A stretch of DNA of 53,822 nt, from positions 1 through 53,822 of the forward strand of contig JAQBXR010000002.1 of the NCBI GenBank assembly GCA_027623295.1, in the 5' to 3' direction. The DNA comes from Planctomycetota bacterium. Its GTDB lineage: Bacteria > Planctomycetota > UBA1135. Position 1 is the first letter of the stretch. Each line of letters opens with the position of its first letter. Below are positions 17,862 to 26,418 of the stretch, in pieces. Both the position numbers and the translations under genes were made by a program. The notes under the pieces were generated by a model. That model saw only the letters and a program-made list of their open reading frames with translations. It did no database searches and had not been told where the DNA came from.

Positions 17862-18656
17862 TTACCGGCTCTTCTTCTCAGACTGGCGCTTAAGAAACTG
17901 TTTTTCTTCGTTACTTAGACTAGGCATGCCTTCGCGGCTGATTTTAGCCAAAATCTGGTCCATACGCGCGTCGTCCTTAATCTGCTTTACGCGCGTTTTT
18001 TGTTGCGACTTACGCTTTTGGTTTTCCGCGATACGGCTCCAGGGCCCCTGTATTCGCTGGAATCCACCCACGGCAATCCATCCACTCAGTGCCCCAGCGA
18101 GGTGCACTGCATTGGCGGTCCCATCGCCCTGGTTCGCCATGTTTGCGATCAACCACAGCAGGTCGATAACTACCACAGCAAAGAAGAAATACAAAAGGCG
18201 CAACCGAATAAGTATCAGATTCAGAACACGATCGGGGTACATCGCGGCAGAAGCGGCAAGTACGGCCGAAACTAGGCCAGAAGCACCCACCACTGGAAGT
18301 GCAAATTGTTGCGGCATCATCCAAGCGAGAAGCAAGGTAACTCCGGCGCCAGCGAGAGCAGCTTGGAGCAAGAAAACTACAAATCTCTTCCCTGGAAACA
18401 GTCGCTCAATTTCAGGAGCAAAGAGAGCAAACATCCAGGCGTTCATCAACAGATGGAATAGGTTTCTTGGAGCATGCAGGAAGGTATAGCCCACTAAACC
18501 AGGAATCCGCAGAATCTCCCCACGAAGAAGGCCGGCCGGATCCAGCCAAAACCAGCTCGAAAGCCCAGTGGTCCATAAAGACAAAAGAAAATCCACCACC
18601 CAAATGGCGGCCCAAAGGATTAACAGGCGACGGACGATTGGTGTCAGGGCAATCAT
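17862..18656 (-). CDS. Rhomboid-family intramembrane serine protease
   Basis: Inner-membrane protease that cuts transmembrane segments. The 264 aa contain about six membrane helices. The rhomboid marks are HLLMN (H68, N72), the serine motif GASG (S126) and the catalytic histidine in AVHLAGALSG (H185). The C-terminal 70 residues (QKTRVKQIKDDARMDQIL... SLSNEEKQFLKRQS) form the small soluble tail found on many rhomboids outside Proteobacteria. All three key residues are present, so it should be active; the substrate is unknown. It heads a run with the secreted protein and serS and is divergent from folD. Confidence 0.92.
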   Translation of the reverse strand: MIALTPIVRRLLILWAAIWVVDFLLSLWTTGLSSWFWLDPAGLLRGEILRIPGLVGYTFLHAPRNLFHLLMNAWMFALFAPEIERLFPGKRFVVFLLQAALAGAGVTLLLAWMMPQQFALPVVGASGLVSAVLAASAAMYPDRVLNLILIRLRLLYFFFAVVVIDLLWLIANMANQGDGTANAVHLAGALSGWIAVGGFQRIQGPWSRIAENQKRKSQQKTRVKQIKDDARMDQILAKISREGMPSLSNEEKQFLKRQSEKKSR

Positions 18657-18697
18657 GGTTTACAATCTCATTCTAGACTCCGAAGCATAGCCTTCCC

Positions 18698-19570
18698 ATG
18701 ACAACCCACTCATCTTCTGCACAAATCCTCGATGGCAAAGCGCTATCGGTTCAAGTCCTCGATGAGTTGCAAGCCACCGTATCCGCAAGAATCGCGGCAG
18801 GGAAATCGCAGCCAGGGCTCGCTACTGTTTTGGTAGGAGATGACCCAGCCTCGCATATCTATGTGCGCAATAAGCGTCGGGCGTGTAAAAAAGTGGGCGT
18901 GGCAAGCTTTCACCATGAGTTGCCCGCAGAAACTGGCCAACGGCGCTTACTGGAGCTGATTGAGAAACTTAACCAAGACCCCAAGGTTCACGGCATTTTG
19001 ATTCAATTGCCGCTGCCAAAAGGGTTTGATTATGATGAGAATGAAGTCCTTTCCACAATCCACGCCGATAAAGATGCCGATGGCTTCCATCCGTTTAACC
19101 AAGGTGCTCTCCTGCAGGGGCGCGAAGCTCCAATACCTTGCACGCCGAAAGGGGTCATGCGTTTGCTGGATTTGGCCAAGCTAGATTTGTCTGGCTTGCA
19201 CGCCGTCGTTGTCGGCCGCAGCAACATTGTGGGAAAACCGGTGGCCCTGCTTTTGCTCGCGCGCAATATGACGGTCACGATTTGCCATTCGCGTACCAAG
19301 GATTTGGCCGCGGAAGTGCGCCGAGCCGATGTTGTGGTTGCAGCCGTAGGTATCTCCGAACTCGTTCAGGGAGATTGGATTAAACCTGGCGCTGTAGTGC
19401 TCGACGTGGGTATCAACCGTAATGCCGAAGGCAAACTGGTGGGCGATGTTGACTTCCATGCTGCCTGTCAAAATGCTGCATGGATCACTCCCGTTCCTGG
19501 CGGAGTTGGCCCGATGACGATTGGAATGCTGCTTCAGAACACTGTGGAAGCGGCTAGTCTAAAAGACTAA
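18698..19570 (+). CDS. folD: Methylenetetrahydrofolate dehydrogenase / cyclohydrolase FolD
   Basis: Bifunctional cytosolic enzyme that interconverts 5,10-methylene-THF, methenyl-THF and 10-formyl-THF. The 290 aa show the Y55-x3-K59 catalytic pair (YVRNK), [28 protein letters not shown], the NADP-binding [18 protein letters not shown] and the C-terminal [15 protein letters not shown]. Normal length and full domain set. The ATG at 18698 has no SD; the upstream gap to the divergent rhomboid is 41 bp. It converges on the polyprenyl synthase gene with a 13-bp gap. Confidence 0.97.
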   Translation: MTTHSSSAQILDGKALSVQVLDELQATVSARIAAGKSQPGLATVLVGDDPASHIYVRNKRRACKKVGVASFHHELPAETGQRRLLELIEKLNQDPKVHGILIQLPLPKGFDYDENEVLSTIHADKDADGFHPFNQGALLQGREAPIPCTPKGVMRLLDLAKLDLSGLHAVVVGRSNIVGKPVALLLLARNMTVTICHSRTKDLAAEVRRADVVVAAVGISELVQGDWIKPGAVVLDVGINRNAEGKLVGDVDFHAACQNAAWITPVPGGVGPMTIGMLLQNTVEAASLKD

Positions 19571-19583
19571 GTTTTGCGGAAAC

Positions 19584-20579
19584 CTAAAGCTTGCGCGCGC
19601 CTAAAAAGTGCGTCAATTGGGCTAGTTCCGCTGCGATAGCCTGTTCCGGCAGTTGCTCCAGCTGGCTGGTGGACTCGGCCAACAAGGCCTCCACTTCCGA
19701 TCGCACTTGAGTCATGGCTTGGACCAAAGCATTTGCAAAGGGCTCTTGCTGCAAAACCTCGCGGTCCGTGCCTTGCTGGAACAAGTCCTCCAGCGCATCG
19801 CGATTTGCGGAACTGAGGCTTTCTCGCAAACGAATTAGCGGCAAGGTCATCTTGCCTCGTTGCCAATCCGTGCCTAGGGATTTACCCACTTCCTTTTCCG
19901 AGCCAGCAAGATCAAGCATGTCGTCGACCACTTGAAAAGCTCGGCCAGCCAACAAACCGTAACGCGCGGCAGCATCGCACATGGAAGCGTCGGCACCGGA
20001 ATAATGAGCGGCTAAGCGTCCACCTGCTTCAAACAAGGCAGCTGTTTTGCCGTCGATCTGGGCAAAGTAATCTTGTTCACTGAGAGCAAACAAACCACGC
20101 GTCAAATTCTGATGCATCTCCCCCGCACAAACGCGGCCGGTTGCTTCCGACAGAACTTGCGAACAGGTTTGATCCTTCATCCGAGTACTTGCCATGAATG
20201 CCTGACTGTATATCCAGTCTCCGAGCAAGACTGCAGTATGCGCACCCCATTCCACATGGAGACAATCTAATTTACGACGCTCCTTGGCTTCATCCAGCAA
20301 ATCATCGTGCACCAAAGTGGCGCTGTGAATCATTTCGATGATGCCAGCAACCTTAATGTGTTCTTCGGTCAGAGAACCGCAAGCCTTGCCCACAAGCAAA
20401 ACCTGAGCAGCCCGCAAACGTTTGCCACGGAAGCGCCCTATATAGTCCAATAAGGGTTTCAAAACCGTTGGGCCAGCAGACAGTTGCTCCAGAATCCATT
20501 GATCTACCCGCTGCAAATCCGCTTCTACGCTTTGCAGTAAATCAGCCATCGACTGTTCGGAAATGGAAGGTTGGGCCAT
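19584..20579 (-). CDS. Polyprenyl (all-trans) diphosphate synthase
   Basis: Chain elongation of prenyl diphosphates from isopentenyl diphosphate, for quinone or carotenoid side chains. The 331 aa show both aspartate-rich motifs: first HDDLLDEAKERR, second DDMLDLAG. Also visible are GKRLRAAQVLL near the N-terminus and the KxxxL-type TLPLIRL. This is the IspB/GGPPS superfamily; the product length cannot be read reliably. I start at the ATG at 20579 (MAQPSISEQS), 14 nt after the mobA stop; an upstream ATG at 20621 would overlap mobA. It is the last gene of tatA-mobA-synthase. Confidence 0.93.
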   Translation of the reverse strand: MAQPSISEQSMADLLQSVEADLQRVDQWILEQLSAGPTVLKPLLDYIGRFRGKRLRAAQVLLVGKACGSLTEEHIKVAGIIEMIHSATLVHDDLLDEAKERRKLDCLHVEWGAHTAVLLGDWIYSQAFMASTRMKDQTCSQVLSEATGRVCAGEMHQNLTRGLFALSEQDYFAQIDGKTAALFEAGGRLAAHYSGADASMCDAAARYGLLAGRAFQVVDDMLDLAGSEKEVGKSLGTDWQRGKMTLPLIRLRESLSSANRDALEDLFQQGTDREVLQQEPFANALVQAMTQVRSEVEALLAESTSQLEQLPEQAIAAELAQLTHFLGARKL

Positions 20580-20593
20580 TACTGGGATCGTTT

Positions 20594-21196
20594 CTATGAA
20601 GATTCCTGGGCAGAATGCCATTCGCCCAACTGTTGCGGAGTGTTAATATTTTCTAAAACCAACGGTGCATGATGTTCAGCGGTCCAAATTGCGCAACCTA
20701 AGGTATTCAATACGGAGAACAAGCTCGAGGCGCCTTTTTCACTTGCACGGATGATGGCACCAAACTCACGGCGTGGAATCGCAACGGGAAACCCCAGTTG
20801 CCCCTTTTCTGGCAAGGCCAAGGCAATGCTTTCGTGGTCATTGGCGAACTGTTGGAACTCCTGCAGGGCATTTTGATGCAAGCCCGGCATGTCCACGGGA
20901 ATGAGTAAAACCCATTCCGTTTCGATCTTCGGCAAGGCATTAGCCAAAGCTTTGAGTGGGCCTGCCAAAGGGGAGTGATCGCTCCATTGTAAATTTGGTG
21001 CTAGTTCAGGAACCTGCCCTAAAAGGAATTGGGTTCCGCAAACCCTTCGCAACAGACTCCAGCCATGCTGCAGAAAAGTTTGTGCAGAAGAATCTGCAAC
21101 TCTAAGCTGAGCTTTGCATTGGCCCATACGCTTAGATTCACCGCCCGCTAGGAGCAGGCCGGTCCAAGACTTAGGGATGTTATGGGCCGAAGCCAA
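20594..21196 (-). CDS. mobA: Molybdenum cofactor guanylyltransferase-like protein (MobA family)
   Basis: Nucleotidyltransferase that attaches GMP to molybdopterin. It has the family signature LLLAGGESKRMGQCKAQL near the N-terminus, then HSPLAGPLKAL and the metal-binding IPVDMPGL. I place the start at a TTG at 21196. It has an AAGGA SD 8 nt upstream and lies 4 nt after the tatA stop, giving 200 aa, the normal MobA length. The longest reading (from 21379) would be read through tatA in another frame. Pairing with tatA makes sense, since many molybdoenzymes are Tat substrates. MobA and MocA relatives differ little, so the exact nucleotide is a family inference. Confidence 0.85.
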   Translation of the reverse strand: MASAHNIPKSWTGLLLAGGESKRMGQCKAQLRVADSSAQTFLQHGWSLLRRVCGTQFLLGQVPELAPNLQWSDHSPLAGPLKALANALPKIETEWVLLIPVDMPGLHQNALQEFQQFANDHESIALALPEKGQLGFPVAIPRREFGAIIRASEKGASSLFSVLNTLGCAIWTAEHHAPLVLENINTPQQLGEWHSAQESS

Positions 21197-21200
21197 GGGA

Positions 21201-21449
21201 TTATTCCTTGGACGTGTCGTCCTTATCCTTGTCATCGGAATCATCTTCCGACTCGCCTTTTTTGAGGCCTTTCTTGAATTCGTGAACTCCCGATCCCATG
21301 CCGCGCATGAGTGATGGCAACTTGGCGCCACCGAAAAGCAGAAGCACCACAAGGCCGATGACCATAATCTCTGGGCCACCTAGCATACAGCTAGGCAAAG
21401 TCAGAGACAGGATGGGAAGAAGTAGGTAGTGGCGGGCGGAAAGTTTCAT
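21201..21449 (-). CDS. tatA: Twin-arginine translocase TatA/TatE-type subunit
   Basis: Pore-forming subunit of the Tat export system, which moves folded proteins. The core [20 protein letters not shown], then [11 protein letters not shown] and the amphipathic helix ([10 protein letters not shown]) is typical TatA, with an acidic tail. Here the core is preceded by 21 residues ([20 protein letters not shown]) that look like a second signal or hydrophobic segment. An internal ATG at 21386 would give the ordinary 61-aa TatA. The 21449 start is favoured by an AAAGG SD and by the promoter-like box 22 nt upstream, but this is not settled. It is first in tatA-mobA-synthase. No tatC or tatB is nearby. 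Confidence 0.88.
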   Translation of the reverse strand: MKLSARHYLLLPILSLTLPSCMLGGPEIMVIGLVVLLLFGGAKLPSLMRGMGSGVHEFKKGLKKGESEDDSDDKDKDDTSKE

Positions 21450-21470
21450 GCGAGCTTGCCTTTAGCAACC

Positions 21471-21497
21471 ATTCTAGCCTTTTCTGAGCTCCGTCAA
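21471..21497 (-). promoter_or_regulatory. Probable sigma-70 promoter of tatA-mobA
   Basis: On the minus strand TTGACG and TAGAAT lie 15 bp apart, just upstream of tatA and downstream of the sucD terminator. Both hexamers match 5 of 6 consensus bases; the spacing is 2 bp short of ideal. TAGAAT is repeated at the heads of other units in this window. Confidence 0.5.
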
Positions 21498-21528
21498 GGC
21501 TTTAAATCGACAACAAGGGTGTCATGAG

Positions 21529-21560
21529 AAAACCGGCCTGGGGATTCCCAAGCCGGTTTT
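21529..21560 (-). terminator. Intrinsic terminator of sucCD
   Basis: AAAACCGGC and GCCGGTTTT form a perfect 9-bp outer stem with an inner GGG/CCC, 22 nt after the sucD stop. The T-run is part of the 3' arm. It insulates sucCD from tatA and is nearly symmetric. Confidence 0.88.
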
Positions 21561-21582
21561 GTAAAAATCGAAGCGAAACTGC

Positions 21583-22476
21583 TTAAACCAGGCCCTTCTC
21601 GAGGCGCAAAGCGGCGAGCGCACGGCCAAGATCCGATGGGGTTGGCGCAACTCGAACGCCAGCTGCAAGGAGGGCATCAATCTTCGAATCTGCAGTACCA
21701 CTACCTCCGGAGATGATGGCGCCAGCATGGCCCATACGCTTACCTGGAGGAGCGGTGCGCCCAGCAATGAAGCCCACTACAGGCTTAGTTACATTGCTTT
21801 TAATAAACTCGGCAGCTTCTTCCTCCGCGGTTCCCCCAATCTCACCAATCATGATGATGGAATCGGTTTCAGGATCCTTCTCGAACGCGTCGAGCACATC
21901 GATGAAGTTGGTGCCTGGAATCGGGTCACCGCCAATGCCCACACAAGTGGACTGCCCGAGACCTTCACTGGTGACTTGCCAAACAGCTTCATAGGTTAGG
22001 GTGCCCGAGCGGCTAACGATGCCAACTGTTCCTGGATTATGAATGTAGGCCGGCATGATGCCGATCTTGCAGCCACCCTCTGAGGCTGGAGTGATGACAC
22101 CAGGGCAGTTTGGGCCTACCAAACGCGAACCGGTACCCTTCAAGCTTTGCTGAACTCTGGCCATATCCAACACGGGGATGCCCTCAGTAATGCAAACGAT
22201 GAGTTTAATGCCAGCATCTGCAGCTTCCAGGATGGAGTCTGCCGCAAAAGGAGCTGGTACATAGATCACCGAAGCCTCAGCCTGGGTTTCTTGTACTGCC
22301 TGATCCACGGTGTCGAAGATGGGCAGGTTGAGGTGGGTTTGACCTCCCTTTCCAGGAGTCACACCACCCACCATTTTGGTGCCATATTCAATGGCCTGCT
22401 CACAGTGGAAGGTTCCGTTGCGGCCGGTGAAGCCCTGACAAATGACCTTGGTGTCTTTATCGATGAAGATTGCCAT
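21583..22476 (-). CDS. sucD: Succinyl-CoA synthetase (ADP-forming), alpha subunit
   Basis: TCA-cycle enzyme subunit that binds CoA and carries the phosphohistidine intermediate. The 297 aa show the CoA-binding Rossmann start ([17 protein letters not shown]), [22 protein letters not shown] and the active-site region [16 protein letters not shown] (H250). Length and motifs are normal. The ATG has a good SD (AAGGAG, 7 nt away) and follows sucC after 11 nt. The pair forms an operon closed by a strong terminator. Confidence 0.97.
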   Translation of the reverse strand: MAIFIDKDTKVICQGFTGRNGTFHCEQAIEYGTKMVGGVTPGKGGQTHLNLPIFDTVDQAVQETQAEASVIYVPAPFAADSILEAADAGIKLIVCITEGIPVLDMARVQQSLKGTGSRLVGPNCPGVITPASEGGCKIGIMPAYIHNPGTVGIVSRSGTLTYEAVWQVTSEGLGQSTCVGIGGDPIPGTNFIDVLDAFEKDPETDSIIMIGEIGGTAEEEAAEFIKSNVTKPVVGFIAGRTAPPGKRMGHAGAIISGGSGTADSKIDALLAAGVRVAPTPSDLGRALAALRLEKGLV

Positions 22477-22487
22477 GATGTTTCTCC

Positions 22488-23657
22488 TTAAGCTCCAGCC
22501 TTGACAGCCTGACAGATTAGTTTTGCACCTTCGTCGAGCGAGGCTGCAGAGGTGATATCGAGGCCACTCTCAGCGAGTAGCTTGCGACCCTCATCCACGT
22601 TGGTGCCTTCCAGGCGAACCACCAATGGAATGCTAATGTCTACCGTTTTTGCTGCGCCAATCACGCCGCGCGCGATGATGTCGCACTTCATGATGCCGCC
22701 AAAGATGTTGACCAAAATGCCTTTCACCTTTTCATCCGAAAGGATGATACGGAAGGCTTCGGTAATCGCCTCTTCGGTGGCACCGCCACCAACATCAAGG
22801 AAGTTTGCTGGGGTACAACCATGCAAGTTGATGGTGTCCATGGTGGCCATAGCCAAACCAGCACCGTTCACCATGCATCCAATGGAACCATCCAAAGAGA
22901 TGTAATTCAGGCCGAAACGGGAAGCTTCGACTTCTTTGAGGTCTTCCTCGTTTTCATCGCGCATTTCAGCGAGATCTTGGTGGCGATACATCGCGTTGGA
23001 ATCAAAGCTCATCTTTGCGTCCAGGGCTACCACTTCGCCTTGCTCGGTAACCACCAAAGGGTTGATCTCGGCGATTTCGCAATCAAGCTCGAGGTACGCC
23101 TTGGACAAACCGATTAGGAATGGAACGGCTTTCTTTACCAACCCGGCATCGAGGCCGAGAAAGAAAGCAGCACGTCGCGCCTGGTGAGGCTGCAGGCCGG
23201 TCATGGGGTTAATCGGCAAGCGCAAAAGTGCGTCTGGGTCTTGCTCCGCAATGGTCTCAATCTCGACACCACCATCGGCGCAGGCCATAAGAACAGGTAC
23301 GCCAAGATGACGGTCAAGTGCAATGCCGACGTACATCTCAGAGGCAAGATCTAAACCTTCACAGACGAAAAGCTTGCGCACCAGCTGACCTTCTGGACCA
23401 GTTTGGTGGGTTTTCAGCATCATGCCGAGCATGGCATCGGCCACTTCTTCAGCTTCTTGACGATTCTTGACTAGCTTCACGCCGCCGCCTTTTCCGCGGC
23501 CTCCGGCATGAATCTGAGCTTTAATGACTGCGAGATCTCCGCCTAACTGAGCGTAGGCTTCTCCAGCCTGTTGAGGAGTTTCGACGACAATGCCGCGCTG
23601 AGTGCGCACGCCATAGCGCTCGAGAACCGCTTTTCCTTGGTATTCGTGGACTTTCAT
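22488..23657 (-). CDS. sucC: Succinyl-CoA synthetase (ADP-forming), beta subunit
   Basis: ATP-grasp subunit that binds the nucleotide and succinate. From the ATG used here it is 389 aa and starts [17 protein letters not shown], as in the family. [30 protein letters not shown] and the C-terminal [13 protein letters not shown] and [10 protein letters not shown] are visible. An upstream ATG at 23711 would add 18 unconserved residues and is rejected. It leads the sucC-sucD operon and is divergent from a membrane-anchored unknown across 109 bp. Confidence 0.97.
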   Translation of the reverse strand: MKVHEYQGKAVLERYGVRTQRGIVVETPQQAGEAYAQLGGDLAVIKAQIHAGGRGKGGGVKLVKNRQEAEEVADAMLGMMLKTHQTGPEGQLVRKLFVCEGLDLASEMYVGIALDRHLGVPVLMACADGGVEIETIAEQDPDALLRLPINPMTGLQPHQARRAAFFLGLDAGLVKKAVPFLIGLSKAYLELDCEIAEINPLVVTEQGEVVALDAKMSFDSNAMYRHQDLAEMRDENEEDLKEVEASRFGLNYISLDGSIGCMVNGAGLAMATMDTINLHGCTPANFLDVGGGATEEAITEAFRIILSDEKVKGILVNIFGGIMKCDIIARGVIGAAKTVDISIPLVVRLEGTNVDEGRKLLAESGLDITSAASLDEGAKLICQAVKAGA

Positions 23658-23766
23658 GGGTACCCGCTTCCGGGAAACGTGGTAGGTTACAGAGGCGGTA
23701 GGAGGTCGCATAGAACCTTCCGAGGTTTTTGGAACCTACCTCTCCGCTACGCCCTCTAACCAGAAG

Positions 23767-24768
23767 ATGAGCCTCGCCCCCCAACGCCCGAATTATGTCC
23801 TGATCTGGATCGGCATTGTCATGTTCACCTTCTCCATGGTGGGCAATTGGGTCCTTGATTCCAGCTCAAGCAAGACCTCTAACATCATCGGTTCGACCCG
23901 ATCTAACATGGATTATGAGGATTCTGCATTGCTCCCAGTCCACGGGAACATGGTTTCGAATCCCCCGTATTCCACCGCATTAGCCGCCGAGGACACCTTT
24001 GACCAAATGGTTCCTTTGTTCGAAGAAGAGATCTCTTTAAAAGAAAATTCACTCGCCAACCAAGAAATTCCCTTGGGCCCACTGGAGTGGACGCTCTTGC
24101 CGATCGAAGCCGTGGAACTTGAACAAGAAGCCGCGGAGCGCACCGAACAAGAAGACCGAAACCCGGGTTTGGTTTCTGAAAAACTTCCTTCCGCGGAACC
24201 GCAAGGGCAACTTCACAGTTATAGGGTGCGCCAAACGCAGGATTCTGCTCTAAATCAGAGGCAAAAAACTACGGATCGTTTCCAGAACCAAACGCAATAT
24301 GATTCCACTTCCCGGAACCTTGGATTAGCCGGCAAGGGTAAACCGAAACTCGGATCTGACCGTTCGATTCTAGTGAAATCTGTGTTCACTCCACGAGACC
24401 ATGGCAAGATTGCTGTTCGCTTCTTCTTGGAACATCCAGCAGCCTCTGGGCAAGCACTGGATAGGCTTCCGGGCCTCGGCGAAGAAAGTACCCGCTTAGC
24501 TCTCATGGCCGAGACCTACTTCGCAGCCATGGAGGAGGTGATCCTGGAAGACGATTCCGCAGAGAACGATGCGGATTCCGAGGAGCTTAGGCACAAAAGG
24601 ATAGCCCTTAAGCGTTTGGCAGAAATGAAGTCGAAGATCCGCGAGCGCCTTCAGCAGCGTCTTGGCGGGATTGAACTTCTTGCTGAGCTGAGCCCTGAGC
24701 AGCTCGAAGCCTTATTGCAAAAGCTTAGCGCACAAGACCCTAGGTTTCGTGCGCTAGTGAATAGCTAG
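23767..24768 (+). CDS. Membrane-anchored protein of unknown function
   Basis: I do not recognise the family. The 333 aa have one N-terminal membrane segment (YVLIWIGIVMFTFSMVGNWVL, residues 10-30). A long, acidic, probably disordered periplasmic stretch follows (to about 200). The C-terminal helical part is rich in Leu, Arg, Lys and Glu (about 225-330). It ends with an alternating charged helix (KRLAEMKSKIRERLQQRLGG) likely to form a coiled coil. It is a lone gene divergent from sucC and convergent with rpmH, and ends at a shared hairpin. There is no SD. The first residues MSLAPQRPN suit an N-in topology. Confidence 0.7.
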   Translation: MSLAPQRPNYVLIWIGIVMFTFSMVGNWVLDSSSSKTSNIIGSTRSNMDYEDSALLPVHGNMVSNPPYSTALAAEDTFDQMVPLFEEEISLKENSLANQEIPLGPLEWTLLPIEAVELEQEAAERTEQEDRNPGLVSEKLPSAEPQGQLHSYRVRQTQDSALNQRQKTTDRFQNQTQYDSTSRNLGLAGKGKPKLGSDRSILVKSVFTPRDHGKIAVRFFLEHPAASGQALDRLPGLGEESTRLALMAETYFAAMEEVILEDDSAENDADSEELRHKRIALKRLAEMKSKIRERLQQRLGGIELLAELSPEQLEALLQKLSAQDPRFRALVNS

Positions 24769-24769
24769 A

Positions 24770-24790
24770 GATAGTTCCTAATAAACTATC
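24770..24790. terminator. Bidirectional hairpin between the membrane-protein gene and rpmH
   Basis: GATAGTT - 7 nt - AACTATC, a perfect 7-bp stem, lies 2 nt after the plus-strand stop. GTTTCGTCT follows on the plus strand. It sits between convergent genes; a second palindrome (AAGCCTTAAGGCTT, 24800-24813) covers the rpmH stop. It is A/T-rich and without a real T-run, so efficiency is doubtful. Confidence 0.45.
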
Positions 24791-24804
24791 GTTTCGTCTA
24801 AGCC

Positions 24805-24945
24805 TTAAGGCTTGATGAATTTGCCGTGACGACGACGCTTGCGACGGATGACAGCACGACCGCCTGCGGTCTTGGAACGGGAACGGAAGCCGTACTTGCG
24901 ACGCTTCAGGTTCGACTTACGGATGTTTGTTTTGCGGCCTTTCAT
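24805..24945 (-). CDS. rpmH: Ribosomal protein L34
   Basis: A 46-aa, highly basic protein of the large ribosomal subunit. After a short MKGRKTN lead it reads IRKSNLKRRKYGFRSRSKTA, then GGRAVIRRKRRRHGKF, the L34 fold core (usually RKRxHGFRxRMxTxxGRxVxxRRRxKGR). The family Met in the loop is replaced by Ser here. It lies 24 nt after pyk in the mdh-pyk-rpmH run. The usual neighbours dnaA, rnpA and yidC are not here, so the common origin-region arrangement is broken. It is too short for most ORF callers. Confidence 0.9.
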   Translation of the reverse strand: MKGRKTNIRKSNLKRRKYGFRSRSKTAGGRAVIRRKRRRHGKFIKP

Positions 24946-24969
24946 GGTCGTATTAGACAGATTTCGGGG

Positions 24970-26415
24970 TTAACCGAGTTGATCGAATCGGATGATTCGG
25001 ACAGTGTTCGTCACTCCAGAAACCGCAAAGGTTCCTGTCAGAGAGACAAGGTATTGATCCGGACGTAAAGCGTGATTGTCTTTGAGGTAAGCCGCAGCAT
25101 AGCGGTTCATTTCACTAAGACGGCGGACCTTGGACAGTCGGCCCGGACTCACGCCCCAGTAAAGGGACATCCGATGGAAGGAACGTTCATTTGCCGACAA
25201 CGCCACAATAGGCGCCTTGGCACGAAACGAGCTGACCAGTCTAACGGAACGGCCAGACTCAGTAAAGGTTAGAATTAGACCAGCTTTTGCTTGTTGTGAG
25301 GCGTAAACCGCAGCATTAACAGTAGCCATTTCCACGCTGGTGCTTTTCAACCCCCCCGTAGGGCGAATAGACGGGCGCAGGCGCCAGGTGTCAGTAAATT
25401 GAACCGACTCCGTTTTCCTTGCAATGAGGCGCATAATCCTACAGGCTTCTAAAGGATAGGCTCCTACAGCAGTTTCTCCACTTAGCATGACGCAATCAGC
25501 ACCATCTAGAACCGCATTCGCAACATCGCTCACTTCAGCACGCGTTGGCTGATCCACTTCAATCATGCTCTCTAGCATTTGTGTGGCCACCACTACCGGG
25601 CAGGCGCGTTCGATAGCCATGCGCACAATCCGTTTTTGCAGGGAAGGCACAATCGCATGTCCCATTTCCACGGCTAGGTCGCCACGAGCCACCATGACGC
25701 CATCACTGACCTCGAAAATGCCCTCGAGTTCTTCAATCGCTTGGGGATGCTCAATCTTGGACATCACCGGGATTTTAAGTCCGTACTTCTTCAGCTCTTT
25801 ATGCACCGATTCCACGTCTGCGGCCCGTCGCACGAAACTAAGAGCCAGCCAATCCACTTTATGTTCCACAGCAAAGGCAATGTCCACGCGATCCTTTCTG
25901 GAAAGCGCAGGTGCGGAGACTTCACTATCCGGAAGATTGACTCCGGAGTTGGCGAGAATATGCCCGCCACGGCGCACTTTGCATTCGATGGCTTTACCGT
26001 TTAAGGCGATCACTTTTAGTTCTACCCGGCCATCGCGAATTAAAATGCGGTCTCCCACGCTGAGGTCACGGTTTAGGTTGCGGTAGTCAACTGGTAGGCT
26101 GCCGTCTTTCCTATCCACCTTGCTGGCATGGATCACAATATTCTCGCCTCGAGTCAAATCGCGTGGCTCATGAAGATTGCCTAGGCGAATACGAGGTCCG
26201 CGAAGGTCCACAAGAATGGCAATGGGGCGGTCGAGCTCCTTCCGGACCTTCTTAACCCGCCGAACCCATTTAGCACGCGTCTCTGCATCGCCGTGGCTCA
26301 TATTAAGCCGGAAGCCATTCACCCCCGCACGCACCATTTCCCGAATTTTAGCAAGCGTACAGCAAGCAGGTCCGAGGGTCGCGAGGACTTTGGTGCGTCG
26401 AGGATTGATTGGCAT
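24970..26415 (-). CDS. pyk: Pyruvate kinase
   Basis: Glycolytic enzyme that turns phosphoenolpyruvate and ADP into pyruvate and ATP. The 481 aa start MPINPRRTKVLATLGPA. They show the substrate loop GFRLNMSHG, DLRGPRIRLG (Arg where many have Lys), the catalytic Lys in MSKIEHPQAIEEL, the metal-binding ARGDLAVEMG, and the TQMLESMIEVDQPTRAEVSD and VMLSGETAVGAYP signatures. Length is normal. It follows mdh after 3 nt without an SD of its own, so translation is probably coupled. rpmH follows. Confidence 0.97.
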   Translation of the reverse strand: MPINPRRTKVLATLGPACCTLAKIREMVRAGVNGFRLNMSHGDAETRAKWVRRVKKVRKELDRPIAILVDLRGPRIRLGNLHEPRDLTRGENIVIHASKVDRKDGSLPVDYRNLNRDLSVGDRILIRDGRVELKVIALNGKAIECKVRRGGHILANSGVNLPDSEVSAPALSRKDRVDIAFAVEHKVDWLALSFVRRAADVESVHKELKKYGLKIPVMSKIEHPQAIEELEGIFEVSDGVMVARGDLAVEMGHAIVPSLQKRIVRMAIERACPVVVATQMLESMIEVDQPTRAEVSDVANAVLDGADCVMLSGETAVGAYPLEACRIMRLIARKTESVQFTDTWRLRPSIRPTGGLKSTSVEMATVNAAVYASQQAKAGLILTFTESGRSVRLVSSFRAKAPIVALSANERSFHRMSLYWGVSPGRLSKVRRLSEMNRYAAAYLKDNHALRPDQYLVSLTGTFAVSGVTNTVRIIRFDQLG

Positions 26416-26418
26416 GGA

